This document shows, one piece after another, positions 1 to 8,063 of a DNA stretch of 64,000 bases. The notes under the pieces are model-generated. The model did no database searches and had not been told where the DNA came from. It saw only the letters and a list, made by a program, of their open reading frames with translations. A program made the translations under genes and the position numbers. Position 1 is the stretch's first letter. Every line of letters starts with the position of its first letter. Source of the DNA: Streptomyces sp. cf386 (GTDB lineage Bacteria > Actinomycetota > Actinomycetes > Streptomycetales > Streptomycetaceae); NCBI RefSeq assembly GCF_900103585.1, contig NZ_FNHV01000022.1:1-64000 (forward strand). The letters run 5' to 3'.

Positions 1-819
1 CTCGTACTCCGCCACCCGCTGCACGCGGGCGTCGATGCTGGTGACGAGGTTGGAGCCCGCCTGAGCGGCGTCCGCCTTGGCCTGCCCGATGACCCGGCCG
101 AGATTGTCGACCTCGTAGCGGGTGACACCCGCCTTGCCGCGCAGCTCCTTGTCATACTCCCGCTCCAGACCGGAGCGGCCCACCTGGTCCGAGCGCAGGT
201 AGGGCGAGTCGGTGTCCTGGGCCTGCTGGATCTCCCCGTCCGTCACCGGCGAGAGATAACCCAGCACCTGCGCGGTGTTGGCCTCACCGGGGCTCGCGTA
301 GCGGCGCACGGCCTGCGGCTCGGCGGTGATCCCGGGGAAGTCCTCGGCCCGCTCACGGATCTGCAAAGCCTGCTTCGCTGTGGCCTCGTCGGTGATCGGG
401 ATCGGCTGATACGGCGACCCGTTCCAGCACGGCTGCGGCGTCTGCGCATCACACAGCCGCACCTTCTCCCGCACCTCCCTCGGCGTCATCCCCAGCACAC
501 CCGCCAGCTTCGTCAGCACCGCCTCACCGTCATCCGGCATCTTCAACAGATCCGTACGCGAGGCGGACACCACCAACCGCGTCTCGTTGTCGGCGAGTGG
601 CACACCGCGTGCGTCGAGGATCGACCCGCGCACCGCGGGCTGGACCACCCGTTGGACGAGATTGCCGGACGCCTCCTTCGCATGGGCCTTTCCCTCACGG
701 ATCTGTAAGTGCCACAGCCGTCCGCCGAGGGCGGCGAGGAGGGAAAGGGCGAGGACTTGGATGACGATGAGCCGGATCTGGACGCGCGGAGTCCGGCCCG
801 TTTCGGGAATGTTGGTCAC
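1..819 (-). CDS. mrdA: Class B penicillin-binding protein, PBP2/MrdA type (C-terminal part outside window)
   Basis: The 273 visible codons are the N-terminal half of a PBP2-type transpeptidase, which cross-links peptidoglycan during wall elongation or sporulation. Residues 14-37 form one membrane anchor, followed by RLWHLQI and the dimerisation motif RGSILDARGVPLADN. The SxxK, SxN and KTG active-site motifs would lie beyond position 1. The GTG start at 819 has AGGA seven bases upstream. Codon 38 is TTA (706-708 on the plus strand reads TAA), so full translation should depend on the bldA tRNA, which is unusual for a wall-growth gene. It is divergent from another PBP gene and close to a cephem cluster, so it may be a resistant copy rather than the housekeeping enzyme. 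That role is inferred from position only. Confidence 0.88.
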   Translation of the reverse strand, partial: MTNIPETGRTPRVQIRLIVIQVLALSLLAALGGRLWHLQIREGKAHAKEASGNLVQRVVQPAVRGSILDARGVPLADNETRLVVSASRTDLLKMPDDGEAVLTKLAGVLGMTPREVREKVRLCDAQTPQPCWNGSPYQPIPITDEATAKQALQIRERAEDFPGITAEPQAVRRYASPGEANTAQVLGYLSPVTDGEIQQAQDTDSPYLRSDQVGRSGLEREYDKELRGKAGVTRYEVDNLGRVIGQAKADAAQAGSNLVTSIDARVQRVAEYE

Positions 820-1081
820 GGACTATTCCTGGCCCTCGGGACAATCGGGTCGCATCGAGGCCGAGCCTAGGCGAACCGTGTCGGCGTCCGTAGCCCGGTA
901 TCAAGTCACCTTCACGGGGCCGGATCAGCACTGCCGCCGTGCCGGTCGGCCGGTCCTGATCCGTAGTCGGGGAGCCCGGCAACTCACTCAACTATGGTGC
1001 AGGCATGGTTCTTTGCAATCCGACTCATGCTCGATTAGCGCTGTCGCGACGCCATCAGCCGGTCGCTGGAGGTGCGGCCGC
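820..1081. promoter_or_regulatory. Divergent promoter region between two PBP genes
   Basis: This 262-bp gap separates the PBP2 gene (minus) and pbpA (plus). It holds an inverted repeat, GGATCAG at 922-928 and CTGATCC at 956-962, with a 27-nt spacer. It could be an operator or a long hairpin. The pbpA ribosome-binding site GGAGGTG is at 1068-1074. No convincing -35/-10 pair was recognised. Confidence 0.4.
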
Positions 1082-2566
1082 GTGAACAAGCCGCTGAGGC
1101 GCATAGCCCTCTTCTGCGGGTTTCTGATGCTCGCGCTGCTGATTCGGGCCAACTGGCTCCAGTACATGGAGGCCGACGAACTCGCCACCGACGACAAGAA
1201 TCGACGCGTCCTGATCAACCAGTACGCGGCGCCGCGCGGCGACATCATCGTGGGCGCGAGATCGATCACGGGCTCGGCGGCGGCCGACGGGTCGGATCTG
1301 AAGTACGAGCGCACGTACAAGAACGGGCCCATGTACGCGCCGGTCACCGGATACGCCTCCCAGGCCATGGGCATGACGTTCCTGGAGAGCACGTACGACA
1401 GCGTGCTCAGCGGCCAGGACGACCGGCTGGCGTTCGAGCGCTTCACGGATGTCGTCACCGGAAAGGAACGGCGCGGCGGTGATGTCGTCACGACGATCGA
1501 CGCCAAGGCGCAGGAGGCCGGCTACAAGGGGCTGACGGAGCTCGGCGCCCGTGGGTCGGTCGTGGCTCTCGACCCGAAGACGGGGAAGGTGCTCGCCCTA
1601 GTCTCGACCCCGTCCTACGACCCCGCGACGTTCGCCGGCAACTCCCTCAAGGAGAGCGACAAGTTCAAGGCGCTGGGTGCCGACAAGAGCAAGCCGCTGG
1701 CCAATCGCGCGCTGCGGGAAACCTTCCCGCCCGGGTCGACCTTCAAGATCCTCACCGCCGCCGCGGCGCTGGAGCACGGCGTGGTGACGGACATCGACGC
1801 CGCGTCGGACGCGGCCTCGCCGTACCTCCTGCCGCAGTCGACCAACAGGATCGGCAGTGAGGCCGGGGACGCCGTCTGCAGCAAGGCATCACTCAAGACG
1901 GCCATGCAGCACTCCTGCAACAACGTCTTCCTCGACGCGGCCGTGAAGGTGGGCGCGGACAAGATGCGTGAGACGGCCGAGAAGTTCGGGTTCAACGAGG
2001 ACGTCTACTCGGCCGAGTTCGGCGACCTGCGGGCCAGCAAGAGCCTCTACCCCGGGGACCTCGACAAGCCCGGCACAGCGCTGACGGGCATGGGCCAGGG
2101 CAGCCTCACCAGTACGCCCATGCAGATGGCGATGGTGACGGCCGCGCTGGTCAACGAGGGCAAGGTGATGCAGCCCTACATCGTCGACGAGTTGCGGTCT
2201 CCCGATCTGAATCCCCTGGAGAAGAACGAGCCCCAGGTCATGAGCCAGGCCGTCTCCGAGGCCACGGCCGAGAAGGTCCGGGAGATGATGGAGCACACCG
2301 CCAAGGAGGGAAGCGCCAAGAGGGCCCTCATCGAGGGCATCACGGTGGGCGGCAAGACCGGAACGGCCCAGCGCGGTGTGAATGTGCGCGATCAGGTTCC
2401 CTACGGCTGGTTCGTCTCGTACGGCGTGAAGTCCGACGGCGAGGCCGTCGCGGTGGCCGTCTTCATCGACCCGACCGACATGGACATCTCGCGTGAGGAC
2501 ATCTCCGGCGGCAGTCTGGCCGCACCCATCGCCCGGGACGTGATGGAGGCCGTCCTGCAGAACTGA
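1082..2566 (+). CDS. pbpA: Class B penicillin-binding protein (PbpA/FtsI-like)
   Basis: This 494-residue membrane-anchored D,D-transpeptidase closely resembles streptomycete PbpA proteins. A single N-terminal anchor (about residues 4-20) is followed by a short dimerisation region and the transpeptidase domain. Active-site motifs are in order: STFK with nucleophile Ser219, SCN at 278-280 and KTG at 425-427. The GTG start at 1082 is preceded by GGAGGTG with good spacing. The reading frame stays open far upstream, but that part encodes nothing PBP-like. Related PBPs flank the cephamycin cluster of S. clavuligerus, so a role in self-resistance is plausible, although the protein also looks like the ordinary chromosomal PbpA. 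Confidence 0.9.
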   Translation: MNKPLRRIALFCGFLMLALLIRANWLQYMEADELATDDKNRRVLINQYAAPRGDIIVGARSITGSAAADGSDLKYERTYKNGPMYAPVTGYASQAMGMTFLESTYDSVLSGQDDRLAFERFTDVVTGKERRGGDVVTTIDAKAQEAGYKGLTELGARGSVVALDPKTGKVLALVSTPSYDPATFAGNSLKESDKFKALGADKSKPLANRALRETFPPGSTFKILTAAAALEHGVVTDIDAASDAASPYLLPQSTNRIGSEAGDAVCSKASLKTAMQHSCNNVFLDAAVKVGADKMRETAEKFGFNEDVYSAEFGDLRASKSLYPGDLDKPGTALTGMGQGSLTSTPMQMAMVTAALVNEGKVMQPYIVDELRSPDLNPLEKNEPQVMSQAVSEATAEKVREMMEHTAKEGSAKRALIEGITVGGKTGTAQRGVNVRDQVPYGWFVSYGVKSDGEAVAVAVFIDPTDMDISREDISGGSLAAPIARDVMEAVLQN

Positions 2567-2613
2567 TCCGGGTCCGGTCGCCGAGAGCGTCCGACAGTAG
2601 TTTTCCGGTCGAG

Positions 2614-2673
2614 CCCGCCCGGCCGTTTTGATTCAGCCAGTTTGCTCCGTAAAGGTGGCTGGCTCCGGGCGGG
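2614..2673 (+). terminator. Stem-loop behind pbpA
   Basis: Outer arms CCCGCCCGG (2614-2622) and CCGGGCGGG (2665-2673) are perfectly complementary. An inner pair CAGCCA (2634-2639) and TGGCTG (2656-2661) extends the fold, and GTTCTTTC follows. It lies 48 bp after the pbpA stop and probably ends that transcript. The rest of the 340-bp gap to the next gene (2567-2906) holds the palindrome listed next and nothing else recognisable. Confidence 0.6.
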
Positions 2674-2706
2674 TTCTTTCAGTGTTCTAGTCCAATGACG
2701 ATGAAA

Positions 2707-2720
2707 GAATCGGTCGATTC
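2707..2720. promoter_or_regulatory. Palindrome upstream of MecA_N-type PBP gene
   Basis: GAATCG-GT-CGATTC is a perfect 6+6 inverted repeat about 190 bp before the start of the next PBP gene, in locally AT-richer DNA. It could bind a dimeric regulator. No second copy was found in the window. Confidence 0.3.
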
Positions 2721-2906
2721 ATGCAACATCGCCCCCCTGTGTTCGACGCGGCGATCTTGTAATGGCGTCTCCTTGGGTGTCTCTTTACCTGCGACTCCGC
2801 CCGGTTGCCGCCCCGATCGGCCGTACCAGCTCTTTCACACCGGGGCTGTCCTGAATACCGCATGGCGGCGCACGATAGTCGGGCAGGCGCGCCTAATGTG
2901 AGGCCC

Positions 2907-4559
2907 ATGACCCATTCCGGCAGCCACATTGATTACCCCCAGCCCCGTGGGCGCCGCTCCCGCGGCCGGACGGTCGTTTCCGTGGTCGTCGCGCTGGCCG
3001 TGACCGCCGGGATCGGTTACTGGGGATACTCAAGCCTGGTCGCCGACAGCGGCTCGGAGGATCCGCAGGTGGTGGACGCCACCGCTGAGTTGCGGAAATT
3101 CCTGGACGCCTGGCAGGTGGCCGATGCCCGGGGTGCGGGTCGGCTGACGGACAGTCCGGGTAACGCCGAGTCGTTGGTGAAATCCGTCATGACGAACCTC
3201 GGACCGTCGAAGACGGAGATCAGTACCGGTGCCGGTGAGAAGAAGACCGAAGGGGAAGTCGAAGTTCCGTTCACTGTGAAGATGACCCTTCCGGGGGCCG
3301 GTGACTATTCGTGGGATTCGAAGGCCGATGTCATCAAGGCCGACGATAAATGGAAGGTTGAGTTCCATACGGAGACGCTCCACCCGGAGATGGTTCCGGG
3401 GCAGACGCTCGCCCTGAAAACGCGGGACCGCGCGCCCATCCTCGACACGAACGGCGACGATCTGGAGTCCGCCTCGCTCGTCGGCATGGTCGACGACAGG
3501 ACCGGCAAGGGCATGTCGGGCCTCCAGGCCCGCTACGACAAACAACTCACCGGCGGATCAGGCCCGATGAAGTCGGTCGTGATCGTGGACCGCCAGTCCG
3601 GCCAGGTGGTGAAGAGGCTCACCGGCACCAAGGCGGAACAGGGCGAGCCGGTGCGCACGACCATCGATCCGCGGGTGCAGCAGGCCGCCGCCGAAGCTCT
3701 GACCGGAGTGAAGAAGAACGCGGCGATCGTCGCCATCGACCCGTCCGACGGGCACATCCTGGCCGCCGCCAACATGCCCTCCGGCATGAACCGCGCGCTG
3801 GAGGGCCGCTATCCGCCCGGCTCGACCTTCAAGGTGGTGACCGCCGCCGCCCTGCTGAAGCAGGGGATGAAGCCCTCGGATCCCGGGGAGTGCCCGAAGT
3901 TCGCCCAGGTCAACGGCCAGCGCTTCGAGAACCAGGACCAGTTCGTGCTGCCGGCCGGATCGACGTTCAGGGACAACTTCGCGCACTCCTGCAACACCTT
4001 CTTCGTCAACTCCCGCAGTGAGCTGTCCTCCTCCGCCCTGCATGACACCGCCGAGGCGTTCGGCATCGGGGGTACGTGGGACGTGGGCACGACGACGTAC
4101 GACGGCAGTGTCCCGGTCGCGACCGGCGACAACGACAAGGCGGCCTCGACCATCGGGCAGGCCCGGGTGCAGGCGTCACCCCTGGTGATGGCCTCGGTCG
4201 CGGCGACGGCGAAGGAGGGTGTCTTCCGACAGCCCGTCCTGGTGCCCGGAGCCGTGAAGAAGAAGTACGAGGCTCCCGCCCGGCTCGACGCCGGTGTCGT
4301 CGACGCGCTGCGCGGAATGATGCGCGCGACGGTGACCGACGGCGCGGGCCGGGCCCTGCAGGGCATCCCCGGCGAGCCGCACGCCAAGACGGGCACGGCG
4401 GAGTTCGGCAAGGAGACCCCGCCGCGCACCCACGCCTGGATGATCGGCTACCAGGGCGACCGGAACCTCGCCTGGTCGGTCCTCCTGGAGGACGGCGGTT
4501 CGGGCGGTTCCGACGCCGGGCCGATCGCGGCGAAGTTCCTCGAGAACCTCGTGGGGTGA
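2907..4559 (+). CDS. Penicillin-binding protein with MecA_N (NTF2-like) domain
   Basis: This 550-residue protein has a cytoplasmic tail, a membrane anchor at about residues 20-45, an NTF2-like MecA_N domain at about 50-165, a dimerisation region and a C-terminal transpeptidase domain. Motifs are STFK (Ser306), SCN (361-363) and KTG (494-496). The layout is that of MecA/PBP2a-related enzymes, which in staphylococci give beta-lactam insensitivity; streptomycetes carry several such proteins. ATG 2907 is taken as start because the anchor follows at the usual distance, although the nearest GAGG lies only three bases upstream. Its position between pbpA and the ccaR-like activator suggests it may protect the producer. 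Low drug affinity cannot be read from sequence. Confidence 0.88.
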   Translation: MTHSGSHIDYPQPRGRRSRGRTVVSVVVALAVTAGIGYWGYSSLVADSGSEDPQVVDATAELRKFLDAWQVADARGAGRLTDSPGNAESLVKSVMTNLGPSKTEISTGAGEKKTEGEVEVPFTVKMTLPGAGDYSWDSKADVIKADDKWKVEFHTETLHPEMVPGQTLALKTRDRAPILDTNGDDLESASLVGMVDDRTGKGMSGLQARYDKQLTGGSGPMKSVVIVDRQSGQVVKRLTGTKAEQGEPVRTTIDPRVQQAAAEALTGVKKNAAIVAIDPSDGHILAAANMPSGMNRALEGRYPPGSTFKVVTAAALLKQGMKPSDPGECPKFAQVNGQRFENQDQFVLPAGSTFRDNFAHSCNTFFVNSRSELSSSALHDTAEAFGIGGTWDVGTTTYDGSVPVATGDNDKAASTIGQARVQASPLVMASVAATAKEGVFRQPVLVPGAVKKKYEAPARLDAGVVDALRGMMRATVTDGAGRALQGIPGEPHAKTGTAEFGKETPPRTHAWMIGYQGDRNLAWSVLLEDGGSGGSDAGPIAAKFLENLVG

Positions 4560-4636
4560 GGCTGAACTGACTCACGCCTGACATCGCGGAACGCCATGGA
4601 ACTCGTGTGACGAAGCCGAGCAGTTCGACTCGGTGA

Positions 4637-4659
4637 GCCGGTCTTCCCAGAGGACCGGC
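4637..4659. promoter_or_regulatory. Inverted repeat upstream of ccaR
   Basis: GCCGGTC (4637-4643) and GACCGGC (4653-4659) are perfect 7-bp arms around 9 nt. They sit 78 bp after the PBP stop and 100 bp before the activator start. It may be a terminator for the PBP gene or an operator for ccaR; no T-run follows. The 11-bp operator units found before lat and cmcI are not visible here. Confidence 0.4.
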
Positions 4660-4758
4660 ACCTAGTCACGACCACACTCCGGTGAGCCAGGAACAGCATT
4701 CATGCCAAGTCCACTGTCCTCGGGCGAGGGCGTGGGCCATCCACAGGGGGTATCCGAC

Positions 4759-5547
4759 ATGACCACTGGCAACAGCGTGACGATCCGGCTTCTCGGCCCC
4801 GTGACCCTCGTGAAGAACGCCATGCCGATACCGATACCCGGGCAAAGGCAGAAGCGGTTTCTGTCCTGTCTGGCCTTACGGCCCGGGCAGGTTATCGCCA
4901 AGGAAGTGATCAGCGAGGAGTCGTGGGACGGGGAGCCGCCGCTGACCGTCACGGGACAGCTCCAGACCTCGGCCTGGATGGTCCGCACGGCCCTGGAGAA
5001 GGCGGGGCTCTCCCGGGACGCGGTCGGCTCGCACGACAGCGGCTACGAGCTGCGGGTGCCTCCGGAGGCCATCGACCTGTTCGTCTTCCGGCAGATGGTG
5101 CGCGGCGTCCGGGAGTTGTACGCGGCCGGCCGGCACCAGAACGCTTCCGAGCGGCTCGACGCGGCACTCGGACTCTGGAAGGGACCGGCGTTCGCCGACG
5201 TCACCTCCGGCCGGCTGCGGCTGAAGGGGGAGGCCCTGGAGGAGGAACGGACGGCGGCGGTCGAACTGCGTGCCCTGATCGACGTGGGCCTCGGACGCTA
5301 CAGCGAGGCGATCGCACGACTGTCGGAACTGGTCGACCGTGATCCCCTCCGCGAAGACCTGTACGTCAGCCTCATGAAGGCGTACTACGCCGAGGGCCGC
5401 CAGGCCGACGCGATCCAGGTGTTCCACCGGGCGAAGCGGCAGCTGCGGGAGCACATCGGGGTCAACCCGGGGGCGCGGATGACCAGGATGATGCAGGCCA
5501 TCCTGCGCCAGGACGAACAGTTCCTGCGGGTCGGCACGTCGGCGTGA
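4759..5547 (+). CDS. ccaR: SARP-family pathway activator, CcaR-like
   Basis: This 262-residue activator has a winged-helix Trans_reg_C domain (about 8-95, beginning VTIRLLGPVTLV) followed by a bacterial transcriptional activator (BTAD) domain (about 100-250). The sequence agrees closely with remembered CcaR of S. clavuligerus, the activator of cephamycin and clavulanate genes, including SWDGEPPLTV and the tail ILRQDEQFLRVGTSA. ATG 4759 matches the CcaR N-terminus; an ATG at 4702 would add 19 residues without a good ribosome site. Codon 40 is TTA (4876-4878). S. clavuligerus ccaR is known to carry a TTA codon too. Likely targets are the 11-bp repeat operators before lat and cmcI. The gene converges on cefE. 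Confidence 0.95.
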   Translation: MTTGNSVTIRLLGPVTLVKNAMPIPIPGQRQKRFLSCLALRPGQVIAKEVISEESWDGEPPLTVTGQLQTSAWMVRTALEKAGLSRDAVGSHDSGYELRVPPEAIDLFVFRQMVRGVRELYAAGRHQNASERLDAALGLWKGPAFADVTSGRLRLKGEALEEERTAAVELRALIDVGLGRYSEAIARLSELVDRDPLREDLYVSLMKAYYAEGRQADAIQVFHRAKRQLREHIGVNPGARMTRMMQAILRQDEQFLRVGTSA

Positions 5548-5654
5548 GGAGCCGTAGGTAGGCAACGGGTGGAACGGCCCGTCGGCGGCGGCCCCGTGCA
5601 TGACCGCCACCGCCTCGGGCCGGACCGGCCGCGCTTTCGTTCTACGCCTTCGTC

Positions 5655-6590
5655 CTACGCCTTCGTCTTCGTGCGGAGGTTGACGTAGTTGCCCGCGATC
5701 CAGTCCTGGAACGTGGCGGTGTCGCCGTCCAGGCCGATGTCGAAGCCGCACCGCTTGGCCAGGGGCACCGAGAACGTGAAGTCCGCGTTGGGACGCAGGA
5801 AGAAGACGCTGGACGTACGGCTGCTGCCCACGATCTGCTCCAGGCCCGGCGCGGCGACGTGGTGCCGTGGGGCCTTCACCAGGCCGCCGGTCGCGAGGGT
5901 CGCGACGGCCCCGCAGAAGACGAGCACCAGGTCCGGCCTGGCCGGCAGGTCCACGAAGGTGCCGTCGACCTCGACCTGGAGGCTCACGAAGCCGTTGGGG
6001 CACGGTGTCTGCTGGATCAGCGTCACCGTCGACAGGTCGTAGTGCGGCGCCATCCGCAGGGGCTCCTCCTCGGCGCTGCGATGCTCGGGAACCTCCGGGA
6101 AGTACCGGAACCGCAGCACCGGTTCGCAGTTCACGAAGCCCTCGACACCGCCGTCCGGTTCCGTGCCGGTCGCCTTCAGGACCTGCCGGGCCACCTCCCG
6201 GGAGGCGTCGTACATGCGGTCGAAGTAGCCCGTCCATACGCCTTCGAAGTCCCCCGTGGGGAACAGGTTGCCGGAGGTTCCCATGGAGTAGCACATCGAA
6301 TAGTCGGTATACGAGCCGCTGTTGGTGATCTTCGCGGTGCTCTCCGACTCCAGTCCCGTGAACCCGCGCCGGATGGTGGGGTCCTTGGCGGTGACCGCCC
6401 GCTTCTGCTCCGCCGTGCCGTGCTCGAAGAAGTCGACGGCGACGTCCTTGGAGGACTTCAGGTCGGCCTCCGACAGGCCGCTGTCCGACAGGTAGAAGAC
6501 GCCGAAATCCGCCAGGCAGCGGCGGAACTCGGCCTGGTGGAGCCCTGCCTGAAGGTCCGTCAGGCTGAACACGGGGACCGTCGTATCCAT
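5655..6590 (-). CDS. cefE: Deacetoxycephalosporin C synthase (expandase)
   Basis: CefE is the Fe(II)/2-oxoglutarate oxygenase that expands the penam ring of penicillin N to the cephem ring of deacetoxycephalosporin C in the cytoplasm. Counted from ATG 6590 the protein has 311 residues and places the iron ligands at His183, Asp185 and His243, as in S. clavuligerus DAOCS. SSRTSSVFFLRPNADF contains the 2-oxoglutarate-binding Arg-x-Ser. A GTG at 6596 has better spacing to AAGGAGA but shifts the numbering by two. It lies 65 bp downstream of cefD in the same operon, transcribed away from lat. The paralogue cefF is at 24335. Highly similar to known CefE over its whole length. Confidence 0.96.
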   Translation of the reverse strand: MDTTVPVFSLTDLQAGLHQAEFRRCLADFGVFYLSDSGLSEADLKSSKDVAVDFFEHGTAEQKRAVTAKDPTIRRGFTGLESESTAKITNSGSYTDYSMCYSMGTSGNLFPTGDFEGVWTGYFDRMYDASREVARQVLKATGTEPDGGVEGFVNCEPVLRFRYFPEVPEHRSAEEEPLRMAPHYDLSTVTLIQQTPCPNGFVSLQVEVDGTFVDLPARPDLVLVFCGAVATLATGGLVKAPRHHVAAPGLEQIVGSSRTSSVFFLRPNADFTFSVPLAKRCGFDIGLDGDTATFQDWIAGNYVNLRTKTKA

Positions 6591-6655
6591 TGGCACTCAA
6601 CTCTCCTTACATGACCCGGTGGTCGACGACGCAGGGGAAAGCACACGCACTCGGC

Positions 6656-7852
6656 TCAGCCGGCCATCAGCTCCTTCAGGGCGTCGGCCAAGTAGTCGAT
6701 CTCGGCTTCGGTGGTGTAGAAGTTCGCCGATATCCGCAGCAGCGGCCCGCCCGGCTCATCGCCCACCGCCGTCTCGATCCGGAAGCGCTCCCAGAGCCCT
6801 CGGCGCAGTTCGTCCGCGCTCGTAGTGGCGGGCAGGCGGAAGGCCACCATGCCGCCGGACAGGCCCGGCCGTTCGGGCGTGGCCGGCTCCAGTCCCTGCC
6901 CGTCGGCCAGGCGTCGGCGGGCGTGGTCGGTCAGTTCGCGTCGACGCAGGCGGATCCTGTCGTGCCCGAGCCGTGCCTGGAAGTCGACGGACTCGGGCAC
7001 GGCGAGCCAGGGGCAGAGGTCGCGGGTGCCCTCGCATTCGAGTCTGCGCAGCCGAGGGGTGCTGCCGAACCGGTCGCGCTCGTCGGGCGGCCCGCTCCCC
7101 GGTGGCGGCTCGTACGCCCAACTCACCTGCGTCGGTTCGAGGTTGTCCTCCTGGCCCGGGCCGATGTGCAGGAACCCGACCCCGGTGGGGGCGAGGAGCC
7201 ACTTGTGCCCGCTGCCCGCGTAGAAGTCGCAGGGGAGGTCCGCCAGGTTCAGTTCGAGGAACGCGGGCGCGTGGGCGCCGTCGATCACGGTGACGATCCC
7301 GCGGCGGCGGGCCTCCACGCACAACTCCCGGGCGGGCAGGACCAGTCCGGTCGTCGACAGGACATGACTGAAGGACAGGAGCCGGGTCCGCGGCCCCATG
7401 GCGGCGACCGCGGCCTCGACGATCTCGCCGGGGTCGGCGGGCATCGTCGGCACCCGGAACGTCCTGACCGTCAGGCCCTGCCGACGGGCCATCCGCTCCC
7501 AGCACCGGCGCATCGGCGGGTACTCGTGGTCGGTGAGCAGGATCTCGCCCGGCGCGGCCAGGTTCAGCGACGACGCCACCAGGTTGACGGCGCCGGTGAC
7601 ATTGGTCGTGAGCGCCAGCCGGTGCGGGGTCCCGCCCAGGAAGCCGGCCAGGTGCTCGCGTGTCCGCCACAGCAGTGGGGGCAGCTCGCGCAGCAGGAAG
7701 TCCATCGGCGCGCGGGCGAGACGGGTGCGCAGGTCGGTGACGCGTCGGAAGGTGCCGCGCGGCAGTGGTCCGGCGGAGCCGGTGTTGAGGTTGACGACGG
7801 TGGGGTCGAGCAGCATACGGCCGCGGGCGTCGTCCCAGTCGGCTGAGGCCAT
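6656..7852 (-). CDS. cefD: Isopenicillin N epimerase
   Basis: CefD is the PLP-dependent enzyme that converts isopenicillin N to penicillin N by inverting the aminoadipyl alpha-carbon. It has 398 residues, the same as the S. clavuligerus enzyme. It belongs to the class V aminotransferase fold; the PLP lysine lies in AGSGHKWLLAPTGVG, and VIDGAHAP carries the aspartate that contacts the PLP ring nitrogen. ATG 7852 follows GGGAGA; the frame is open upstream but only this start matches the family. It is the first gene of the cefD-cefE operon, divergent from lat. Confidence 0.96.
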   Translation of the reverse strand: MASADWDDARGRMLLDPTVVNLNTGSAGPLPRGTFRRVTDLRTRLARAPMDFLLRELPPLLWRTREHLAGFLGGTPHRLALTTNVTGAVNLVASSLNLAAPGEILLTDHEYPPMRRCWERMARRQGLTVRTFRVPTMPADPGEIVEAAVAAMGPRTRLLSFSHVLSTTGLVLPARELCVEARRRGIVTVIDGAHAPAFLELNLADLPCDFYAGSGHKWLLAPTGVGFLHIGPGQEDNLEPTQVSWAYEPPPGSGPPDERDRFGSTPRLRRLECEGTRDLCPWLAVPESVDFQARLGHDRIRLRRRELTDHARRRLADGQGLEPATPERPGLSGGMVAFRLPATTSADELRRGLWERFRIETAVGDEPGGPLLRISANFYTTEAEIDYLADALKELMAG

Positions 7853-8063
7853 GTCGTGATCTCCCGCGCACTCGGAGAAAAATCGGGACCGGCGGAATTC
7901 GATCGACGCGTCGGACAATAGCAGTCGCCCCGCGACCGCGAAAAGGGAATTCCTTGGGAAAGCGTCGTGGATTTTGCGGAGAGAAATGCGAGAGAGCCGG
8001 GAGAGGAGGGCAAGAGGGATGCCGGTTAGCATTGGCGATCCAGATTACAAGGAGTCCTCGCGC
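7853..8063. promoter_or_regulatory. Divergent cefD / lat promoter region
   Basis: These 211 bp serve both arms of the early pathway. The plus-strand half carries the activator operator and -10 listed separately. The minus-strand half, for cefD-cefE, shows GGAATTCC (7946-7953) and the run GACTGCTATTGT as a possible -10 area, but no 11-bp repeats like those for lat. A bidirectional promoter at this place is known for the A. lactamdurans cluster. Confidence 0.7.
7979..8032 (+). promoter_or_regulatory. SARP operator and -10 of lat-pcbAB-pcbC
   Basis: Four contiguous 11-bp units start at 7979, 7990, 8001 and 8012: GAGAGAAATGC, GAGAGAGCCGG, GAGAGGAGGGC and AAGAGGGATGC. The last heptamer (8012-8018) ends exactly 8 bp before TAGCAT (8027-8032), which is the standard SARP geometry, with repeats on one face of the helix taking the place of a -35 element. 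The lat ribosome site follows at 8051. The same arrangement occurs before cmcI. Binding by the CcaR-like protein is inferred. Confidence 0.88.

Noticed and set aside
7941..7960. Possible second SARP operator for cefD-cefE
   Set aside because: Only an 8-bp GGAATTCC palindrome is present; no 11-bp repeats at the required distance from a -10.
7974..8063. Longer lat start at 7974
   Set aside because: It would overlap the 11-bp operator and -10, and only ATG 8064 has a good ribosome site and matches known LAT proteins.
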